From Excoecaria cochinchinensis (taxonomy: Eukaryota > Streptophyta > Magnoliopsida > Malpighiales > Euphorbiaceae), in NCBI GenBank assembly GCA_947683425.1, contig CANTUQ010000050.1, positions 9,478,501-9,542,500 on the forward strand: a DNA stretch of 64,000 nucleotides, in the 5' to 3' direction. The notes under the pieces were generated by a model. It had not been told where the DNA came from and made no database searches. It saw only the letters and a list, made by a program, of their open reading frames with translations. The position numbers were made by a program, and so were the translations under genes. Positions 56,123 through 64,000 of the stretch are shown piece by piece; the stretch's first letter is position 1; each line of letters starts with the position of its first letter.

Positions 56123-57225
56123 CATTCTATTTGTTCAATCCATAAACTTAGGATTTCTCTTAGGAACATATACAGATTTTCTTGGTCTATCAATACTTCC
56201 TCTACAAACAGGAACCTTGTTCTCAAGGTTCAATTTTGGAAATTGAGCAATGAGTGACTCAGTAGTTTCCCAAGTTACATCTTCAACGGGCAGCCTCTTC
56301 TAGTTCTCTAAGCTTTCTTCTAAAAACTTTAAACCGTGCTTAACCCAACGAGTATCCAAAATTCTTTCTAGTTCAACTGGTAGCATTCCTTCCTCTAAAA
56401 GTGGAGGTAACTCGAGTGTAGTACGAATGGAGTTCCCAACAAATTTCTTCAAAAGTGAGACATGAAAAACAAGATGGATTTTTACTGTAGGTGGCAGAGA
56501 TAATCTATAAGCTACTCATCCCAGCTTCTGTTCGATCAAAAATGGCCCATAAAATCAACTAGCAAGCTTCTCATTAGCACGTTTAAAGACAGTTTATTGT
56601 CGATATGGATGTAATTTTAGTAATACTAGATCACCAACCTCAAAATCCACATCTCTGCTCTTCACATCAACTATAGATTTCATTCGTGCAGTTGCCACAT
56701 CAAGATTCATTTTTAATTGTTGCAAAATCTTATCACTGTTAATGAGATATTGATCCACCTTATTTACACAAGATAGTCCAGCTGAATATAATGGTATTGT
56801 AGGGGATAGACGTTCGTATAAAGCTTAAAATAGAGTCATTCCCCATAGAGCAGTGGAATGTGGTGTTATACCAATACTCTGCCTATGACAGATAGGTATA
56901 CCAGTTGCGAGGCGATTAGTGGACATAACAGCATAAATACTATTCAACACAACGATTAACCACCTTCGTCTGGCGGTCAATTTGTGGGTGATAGGCTGAA
57001 CTTATCTTCAATTTAGTGCTAGACATAGCAAAGAACTCTTGCCAAAATTTTCAAAAAAAAATTGGATCGCGATCACTAATTATGGGTTTGGGCATTCCAT
57101 GAAGTTTGATAACATGCTCTATAAATTTTTCAACAATAACTTTTATAGAAAATGGATGAGACAATGCAATAAAATGGCCATATTTACTAAGTCTATCTAC
57201 CATAACCATAATGCTATTGGGAAAC
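56123..57225 (-). pseudogene. Integrase end and chromodomain, inverted copy
   Basis: The minus-strand frame includes IMVMVDRLSKYGHFIALSHP, IISDRDPIFF, YHPQID and VDFEVGDLVLLKLHPYRQ. It then has PIVFHVSLLKK-like FHVSLLKKFVG and the chromodomain-like ILDTRWVKHG and RLPVEDVTWET, ending PRKSVYVPKRNPKFMD. Stops interrupt it at several points. The catalytic Asp of IISDRDP remains. It matches 60458-61551 on the other strand, so it is a second copy of the same 3' coding part. Confidence 0.85.
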
Positions 57226-57424
57226 TTACAAGATGAGGTATATTAGCTTGGACAAAGCATAAGAGACATATTATAACAGTTAAAAGAATCTCTAAGGGCT
57301 CTATCTGAAGCACTTCTTCCTCCCAAAACATCATTAGCTTCACATTATGTGGAACGAGGTCAACTGTAGCAACATTTATAGGATAAAACATATAACTCAC
57401 ATCTGGACATCTTACCACTTCAAA
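57226..57424. other. Unassigned junction between the inverted halves
   Basis: It is not part of either arm as far as can be read. A minus-strand frame (to 57418) has no recognised domain. Confidence 0.4.
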
Positions 57425-58075
57425 CCAAAATTGAATTCCCCTAATTTTCTAGTAAGGACCCAACAGAGTGGTTCAATTGCATAGCCCAATTCTTTGAATT
57501 TCAGCGAACTCCAGAAGAGTAGAAAGTAGGGTTGGCATCATTCCATCTAGAAGGAGAGGCGAACCAGTGGTGGCAGTGGATGAATCGAACCTACATGGAA
57601 GAAAATCAGGTCATGACTTGGGACTTGTTCTATGAGAAGCTTTGGGTAAGGTTCGGGCCAACAGAAGGGGAAGATTCTGATGAAGCACTCTCTCGTGTTA
57701 GACAGACAGGGTTACTTTGTGATTATCAAAGGGAGTTTGAGAAATTGGGTAACCGGGAACAAGGTTGGTCTTAAAAGGCTCTTGTGGGTACCTTTATGCG
57801 CAGATTAAAATCTGAGATTGCCGACGGGATTCGCATGTTTAAACCTAAGACCTTAAAGGAGGTAATCGAACTAGCGAGGATGCAAGATGAATAGCTAGTG
57901 CGACAAAGGAGGTTTACCTTCCGTTCTCCTACGGTTAGTTCACAAACCACAAAGACGTCACCAATGGCCCCCTAATGATTGGGTTGGGAAGAGATGCAAA
58001 GGAGGAGAGTAAAAGTCCTTTGTTTTGGTTGCAATGAGCATTTCATAACTGGCCATAAGTGCCAAGTACCTTAAT
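57425..58075 (+). pseudogene. Chromovirus gag, decayed
   Basis: It follows the chromovirus gag pattern: KDPTEWFNCIAQFFEFQRTP, a stop, LASFHLEGEANQWWQWM, MTWDLFYEKLWVRFGPTEGE, ALSRVRQTG, then a CCHC zinc knuckle CFGCNEHFITGHKC at about 58020. Several nonsense codons are present. Confidence 0.85.
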
Positions 58076-58690
58076 TGCTCCTTTTTGAATGACACACCGA
58101 TGCTCAAGATGGATAATCAGGAGGCAATGACTTTCAAATAGAAGGAGTTAGCGATGAGGAACTAAAAATTTTAATGTACGCTATCAGGGGATGGGCTTCG
58201 CCACCAATAATGCAGGTTGCTGCCAAAATTGGGACACAGGAGGTAATAGTACCGATTGATAGTGGCTCGACCCACAATTTCCTAAATGGAAAACTGGTTG
58301 ATTCCTTAAGACTATCCCTGGTTCCGACCCATGTGTTCATAATTCATGTAGCTAATGGAGATCGACTTCACTGTTAGGGGCGATATGAAAAGGTACCAGT
58401 TATTTTACAAGGCATTCCATTTTCATTAACCTTATATCCAGTACCTTTGATTGGTTTGGATATGGTCCTAGGTGTGTAAAGGATGGAAATGTTGGGAACT
58501 GAAACATGTAATTGGAAGCAATTGACTATGGATTTTAAATGGGAGAATCAGGCACAAAGCTTGCAAGGATTTAATGATGAGCTCTAGCTTGTTTCTCTAC
58601 AAACAGCTACTAAGGAGCATCGATAGGGGAAAATGGTGTTTGCTATGTTTGCTTAATCATTAGAGTAGACTCAAACTGATGATATTTCGC
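58076..58690 (+). pseudogene. Chromovirus protease, decayed
   Basis: The active-site block is VIVPIDSGSTHNFLNGKLV at about 58236-58295 (DSGS in place of DTGA), followed by VANGDRLHC, a stop, and LYPVPLIGLDMVLGV. This frame gives the typical aspartic protease fold of chromoviruses. Confidence 0.82.
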
Positions 58691-60060
58691 TAGATATGCG
58701 GCAACTTCTGCAAGAATATGACAATATCTTTCAAGAGCCCAACAAAGTACCTCTATTGAGAGAAATCGACCATCACATTCCATTGAAAGAAGGAACACAA
58801 CCCATTAATGTTCACCCATATCAGTATGCTTATTTTCAAAAGGCAAAAATTGAAAAGCAAATTCAGGCATTGTTCGATGCAAGAATCATTCGGCCAAGTA
58901 CTAGCCCATTCTCTTCTCCTATTCTACTAGTGAAGAAAAAAGATGGGTCATGGAGATTTTGTACATATTATAGAGCTATCAACTCTGCCACCCTTAAAGA
59001 CAAATTTCCAATTCTATTTGTTGATGACATGCTAGATGAATTATATGGAGCAGTGTTCTTTACTAAGCTGGACTTGCTCTCAGGGTTTTATCAAGTAAGA
59101 GTTCACGTGTCTGACTTTTCCAAAACCATTTTTTAAAATCAGAATGGACATTATGAGTATCTGGTAATTCCTTTTGGATTATGTAATGCTCCTTCTACTT
59201 TTCAAGCTATCATAAACTCTATATTTTGCCCTCATCTCTGCAAATTTATATTAGTTTTCTTTGATGATATACTCATATATAGCCCTATATGGGATTCACA
59301 TTCGAAGCATGTTCACATTGCGTTAGAGATCCTAAAACACCATTATTTTTTTTGGTCAAAACTAGCAAGTGTGAATTTGGCAAATAAGAGCTAAAGTATT
59401 TGGGTCATGTGGTGACACCTCATGGAGTAAAGGTTGATCCTAAGAAAATTGAGGCCATGAAAGCTTAGCCAATGCCTACTAGCACTACTAATTACGTGGG
59501 TGTTTAGGTTTGACAGGTTACTATAGGAAATTTGTTCAAAATTACGGATTGATAGCTCAACCTTTTACAAATATCCTCAAGAAGGGCAGTTTTCAATGGC
59601 ATGAAGTGGCAATGGATGCATTCAATTAGCTCAAAGAAGCCATGTCCACAACTCCAACTCTAGCCTTGCCAAATTTTTCTGAACCATTCTATATTGAAAC
59701 CGATGCATCTGGAGATGGGATGGGGTAGTATTGACTTAACAAGGGAGGCTTATAGCATTCATGAGTAGAGCATTGGAAGTTACTAAACGGTCGTGGTCAG
59801 TTTATGCAAAAGCAATGTTGGCAATCATAGAAGCCATTCACACTTAGAGATCTTACATCCTTGGTCGTACATCCTTCATTCGCACAGATAAAAGAAGCCT
59901 CAAATATTTTTGGATCAACGAATATCCACCATGAGCAGTAGAAATGGGTTGCAAAACTCCTTGGCTATGATTATGAGATCATTTATCGGTCTGGTAGTGA
60001 TAATACAGCAGCTGATGCCTTGTTTAGGTGAACTCACAGTCCAATTTTGAATCCTTTAGT
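58691..60060 (+). pseudogene. Chromovirus reverse transcriptase and RNase H, decayed
   Basis: RT has NVHPYQYAYFQKAKIEKQI, STSPFSSPILLVKKKDGSWR, FCTYYRAINSATLKDKFPI, FTKLDLLSGFYQVRVH, a stop, FGLCNAPSTFQ and the catalytic FFDDILIYSP (about 59260). RNase H has YIETDASGDGMG (about 59693) and ends with YRSGSDNTAADALFR. Multiple stops and shifts are present. Confidence 0.88.
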
Positions 60061-61551
60061 TATTTCGCAAGTTTCACTATGGGATGATATACTCAAGGCT
60101 ACATAAAATGACAAATATATGTAGGAATCATTAGAAAATGCAACAAGAAATCATGCTAGCAACTATTCGATAAAGGACAGGCTCTATTATTGTTCCAACT
60201 TCTCTTTGCTGATTTTGCAGGAATTTTATGATAGTAAGATGCTAGGCATTCAGGTGTGTTATGCACCTACAAGAAGGTATCTCGGTAATTTTATTAGCCA
60301 TTGATGTACAAATCAATATGCGAATATGTTTAGCAATGCACCACATGTCAGAAGATTAAAATCGATACTCTTGCTCCGGCTGGGGTACTCTAACCACTTC
60401 CAATCCCTTGTCAGGTTTGGGATGATATTTCCTTAGATTTTATTGAAGGGTTGCCATCTTCCAATAAAAAGGATAGTATCATGGTTGTGGTAGATAGACT
60501 CAGTAAATATGGCCATTTTATTGTATTGTCTCATCCATTTTTTGCAAATGTTGTTGCTAAAAAATTTATGGCGCATGTTATCAAACTTCATGGAACGCCC
60601 AAATCCATAGTCAGTGATTGCGATCCAATTTTTATTAGCAAATTTTGGCAGGAGTTCTTTGCTATGTCTGGAACTAAATTGAAGATGAGTTCAACTTATC
60701 ACCCACAAATCGACGGCTAAATGGAGGTGGTTAATCGTTGTGTTGAATAGTATTTATGTTGTTATGTTTACCGATGACCTCGCAAATGGTATACGTATCT
60801 GTCATGGGCAAAGTATTGGTATAACAACACATTCCATTGCTCTACAGGAATAATTCCATTTCAAGCTTTATACAAGCGTCTATCCCCTACAATACCATTA
60901 TATTCAGTTGGACTATCTCGTGTAAATGAGGTGGATCAGCATCTCATTAACTGTGATGAGATTTTGCACTTAAAAAAGAATCTTGATGTGGCAGCTGCAT
61001 GAATGAAATCTACAGCTGATGTCAAGCGCAGAGATATGGATTTTGAGGTTGGTGATTTGGTATTACTAAAATTACATCCCTATCGATAGTAAACTTTCTT
61101 TAAATGTGTCCATCAGAAGCTTGCTAGTCGATTTTGTGGGCCATTTCTGATCGAACAGAAGCTGGGACGAGTAGCTTACAGATTGTCTCTGCCACCAAAG
61201 GCAAAAATCCATCCCTTTTTTCATGTCTCACTTTTAAAGAAATTTGTTGGGAACTCCATTCCTGCTATAGTCAAGTTACCTCCATTTTTGGAGGAAGGAA
61301 TACTACAAGTTGAACAAAAAATAATTTTGGATACTCATTGGGTTAAGCAGGGTTCAAAAGTTTTTAGAAGAAAGCTTAATGAAGTGGAAGGGGCTGCCCG
61401 TTAAAAATGCGACTTGGAAAACTACTGAGTCACTTATTGCTCAATTTGCAACATTGAACCTTGAGGACAAGATTCCTATTTATGGAGGAAGTATTGATAG
61501 ACCAAGAAGATCTGCACGTGTTCCTAAGAGAAATCTTAAGTTCGTAGATTG
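60061..61551 (+). pseudogene. Chromovirus integrase and chromodomain, decayed
   Basis: The zinc finger is badly broken. The core has IMVVVDRLSKYGHFIVLSHP (first Asp region, 60480), SIVSDCDPIFISKFWQEFF and TYHPQIDG, a stop, then MEVVNRCVE. The C-terminal part reads MDFEVGDLVLLKLHPYR, FFHVSLLKKFVGNS, ILDTHWVKQGSKV and a chromodomain remnant, ending SARVPKRNLKFVD at 61551. It pairs with the inverted copy at 56123-57225. Confidence 0.86.
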
Positions 61552-61564
61552 AACAAATAGAATG

Positions 61565-61935
61565 TAATAATGGCTAGTTCCTTTTTGTTTTGATGTTTCA
61601 TTTATTTTAATAATTCAGAATATCAACTTTAGATTTTCCATTTTCTAGAATCTTGATTAGTTAGCTAGAATCAAGTAGAAGCTATTATATGCTTCAGTAT
61701 TTATGTAGCCCCTTTGGATTGAATAAAGCAAGTTGAATCTTTTTTTGTCATTATATTGGTTTGTCTTTCACCAAAAGAAAACATATTTTATTTGTTTTCC
61801 ATATATTGAATCTGATTGGGACCTGGTTGGGAATCAACAAAAAGGAACTAGCCATTGTCAAATTCTGTTTGTTTAATCCATAAACTTAGGATTTCTCTTA
61901 GGAACACGTGCAGATCTTCTTGGTCTATCAATACT
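61565..61935 (+). repeat. Plus-strand chromovirus LTR followed by an inverted LTR-start fragment
   Basis: 61565-61836 is the LTR (TAATAATGGCTAGTTCC to GGGACCTGGTTGGGAATCA). 61837-61860 is the inverted LTR start (reversed: TGACAATGGCTAGTTCC), and 61861-61935 is the inverted end of the integrase frame. Confidence 0.75.
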
Positions 61936-62728
61936 TAAGCCAAAGTTATATGCCATCTCATATGTAAGGAGCCAAAATGTGCCATGAATGGATTAGTACA
62001 TATTTAGGTGAAATAAGGATCGAAAATGCATAATTGGGTGATTAGAATAGTTAAGAGTAGTAGAGGACATAATCGGAATTAATTGAAAAGTCGAGGGTAA
62101 ATTAGTCATTAGGTACCTATGAAATTAAATGCATGAAATGAGAAATTGTGTATGTCAATTTATGAATGGAATAAATGGCAAGGTTAGTGCATGAATTAAT
62201 GAAAGAGTTGGCCTTAGTTGCAAAGTCAACAAATTGACCAATTACATGATGACACTTAGACTAATGACATATTGACACCTACAAGAAATCTTGAAAAATG
62301 AAGAGATGTATGGACATTTGAAGAAGAATTCATTGGCTTATAAATAGGCCATATGGGACGTCAACAAAAGAGGTTAGAAACCCTTTTAAATCACTTCAAA
62401 ATTCAGCCAGCCTTTACTTAAAAATTGGATCAAAATTCTGTTCAAAGGATTGCCAAGTGGGAGATCAATTCCAAAGTTATTTATAGCTAGAAAAGGTAAG
62501 CTAATAATTTCATTTTTCCTTCTTTCTTCTTTGATTTAGTAGATCAAAAATTTAAAAGTTGTGTTTTGATGATGGTATGAATTATGGTGAGTTGAGTTGA
62601 GGAATTTGGTCAAGAGAAGACAAGGGAAGAGAAAGTGGAGCAAAGGGAAAGGAGTTGGGCTCAAATACTACAGTTTGGGAACTTTGCCTTATTTGTGTAT
62701 ATTTGATGATGAGTTGTGGTTGTTTGAA

Positions 62729-62800
<72 letters not shown>

Positions 62801-63690
62801 GATTGTGTTTGATGATTGAGTTGGGTTGATGGTTGATAAATTGAATAGAAACATGAAAATGGGTATATAGCAATTATAGGTGAAATTCGGTTCAAATTCA
62901 CACCTGACCATGAACTAGTTTTTAGGCTATAAATCGAGATAGAAATCTCCAAATTGGGCTAATCCAATTGCATATTAAATATAAGACATATACTTACAAA
63001 TGTCTAGAAGATGCCAAGAGCTAATTATAGTTCTAAGTGCCTCAATATTGAGCAAAACAGTAGGGTTCCTGTTCTGGCTTGGACAAGGGAGCACTCTGTG
63101 TTCCCCGAAGCCATATCTCCTAGAATAAATGCCTAAATTACATGAATAAAAATTCTACAGAAATTAGACATCTAGGAGTGTGACTTTTATGAGGAAATAT
63201 GGCCAAAATATATATTTATCATTCCCAACAAATTTTTAAATTTGGGACACAATTCTGTCCCTGGAAATTGCCTTGGAAGAGTTTATAATTATTAGTCCAT
63301 ATCTCCTAAGATATAGCTCTAAATGATCTGAAATTTTACCAGTAGAAAGTTAAGACATAGGAAAACAAAAGTCTAGAAGACATTTTTGCTAAAAATGTCA
63401 TTTACTAACTCCGAATTGCAACACAAAATGAGGTTGGAAACTATCCCTGATAGAGCATTCTGCCTGAGTCAGTACCATGGTGACGACTCGACACAAATGG
63501 CTTCTGTCATGAGTCGGCATTTCTATGACGACTAGGCATAGCCTCAATTCGGTCCCCCTTTGTTCTTTAGGCACCATTCTTCATTCTAGATCACCCTGAA
63601 TGCACTTCTAAAGCATGAATTAGTCTAAAGAGAACTTACAAAGCACCAAAAGTAAGATGGAATCAATTAAGAATGATTATCAATTAGAAA
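61936..63690. other. LTR-like DNA without genes
   Basis: On the minus strand, parts resemble the solo LTR at 9920-12890 (for example AAATTTCAGATCATTT near 63335 and an AGATATGG-type context). It also has a cluster of GACTCG-type words at 63464-63536. It is probably a truncated long gypsy LTR on the minus strand; its edges are not seen. Confidence 0.4.
62730..62794. repeat. (TA)n microsatellite
   Basis: About 32 uninterrupted TA repeats. Frames of alternating Ile-Tyr across it are not genes. Confidence 0.97.
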
Positions 63691-64000
63691 CATAAGTGTG
63701 ACGCGCGCCGGAACCAGCAAGGCCCTCTTTCGGGAATCCGCTTTCAGGATTCGAGGGATAGGTTCGCGTCTTTTCCGATTTTAGGTGTTATGAGATATTT
63801 TCGGCACCTCCTTTTACAATAGAACATTGAAAAAGACCATCCATCGCCATAACACCTTTAGGCACTTTTGAGGTATTTTGGAGTCGCCACCCAATTTACA
63901 AGAAATTGGGAAAGTTTAACCTCTTATCGGTCTAAACCAGAGATGGTGTCCGGAACTTCACACTTATTGGTGCCTTGATTAATTATAAATGGGTTTTTAA
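63691..64000. other. Unassigned GC-richer segment at the right edge
   Basis: It contains GGAGTCGCCACCCAATTTAC and GATGGTGTCCGGAACTTCAC, words I associate with plant retroelement leaders, but I cannot assign a family. No gene was seen. It runs off the window. Confidence 0.35.

Larger units (their letters stand above)
55863..61935. mobile_element. Decayed chromovirus with inverted ends
   Basis: 55863-57225 is an LTR plus integrase/chromodomain on the minus strand. 57425-61836 is gag, protease, RT, RNase H, integrase/chromodomain and an LTR on the plus strand. The two integrase-LTR ends (55863-57225 and about 60458-61836) are inverted copies. 61837-61935 is a further short inverted LTR-start/integrase-tail piece. 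No clear TSD was found. Confidence 0.8.

Noticed and set aside
57197..57418. 73-codon minus-strand frame
   Set aside because: Part overlaps the inverted integrase and the rest matches nothing I recognise; no support as a gene.
62582..62911. Open frames of alternating Ile and Tyr
   Set aside because: They arise from the (TA)n microsatellite.

Overview
The window is plant nuclear DNA, most likely from a eudicot. It is AT-rich and has one host gene fragment, the first exon of a plant-type prohibitin at the far left. Almost everything else is a nested pile of transposable elements. The species cannot be named from the sequence. No CRISPR array, tRNA gene or intact rRNA gene was seen.

Layout. 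1-450: prohibitin exon 1 and promoter (minus strand). 451-2526: AT-rich spacer with a microsatellite and a Stowaway-like MITE. 2527-6636: 3' end of a Tat-type Ty3/gypsy element on the minus strand, with an antisense gene and a ~50-bp repeat array. 6640-9604: 5'-truncated, decayed Ty1/copia element. 9617-26752: a CACTA transposon relic on the plus strand, split by a 2,971-bp solo LTR (9920-12890, TSD TCTCA) and by Athila-type element A (13013-25290, ATTCA at both edges), with a Mutator-like MITE further on (25492-26012). 26773-30320: AT-rich, LTR-like DNA. 30321-54772: Athila-type element B (minus strand). Element C (38343-51203, minus, exact TSD TATGC) sits inside B's protease region. 54778-55862: AT-rich DNA with a 5S rRNA-derived segment, probably a Cassandra remnant. 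55863-61935: a decayed chromovirus whose two ends face each other as an inverted repeat. 61936-64000: LTR-like DNA with a long (TA)n tract.

The three Athila elements can be compared directly. Each has an Athila/Tat primer binding site, a gag-pol region, a spacer, an ATHILA ORF-1-type gene in the env position, a G-tract next to a small hairpin, and LTRs starting TGATA. Element A has an unbroken 1,825-codon gag-pol and an unbroken env-position ORF, so it looks recent. B and C are decayed.

Main discoveries. (1) Element A's 3' LTR ends in a 350-bp inverted copy of its own start. The junction fits snap-back self-priming on plus-strand strong-stop DNA. (2) In A and in C the env-position ORF lacks its own ATG. 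A CAA|GTAAGT donor and a (T/C)AG|TGGC acceptor would create the AUG by splicing. (3) Each Athila lineage has its own palindromic word repeated both in the LTR, upstream of the TATA box, and in the spacer just before the env-position gene. In A the hairpins recur every ~72 bp and their arms covary. This suggests a second, LTR-like promoter for that gene. (4) A hairpin plus G-tract pair occurs at the polypurine tract and again just after the env-position stop codon.
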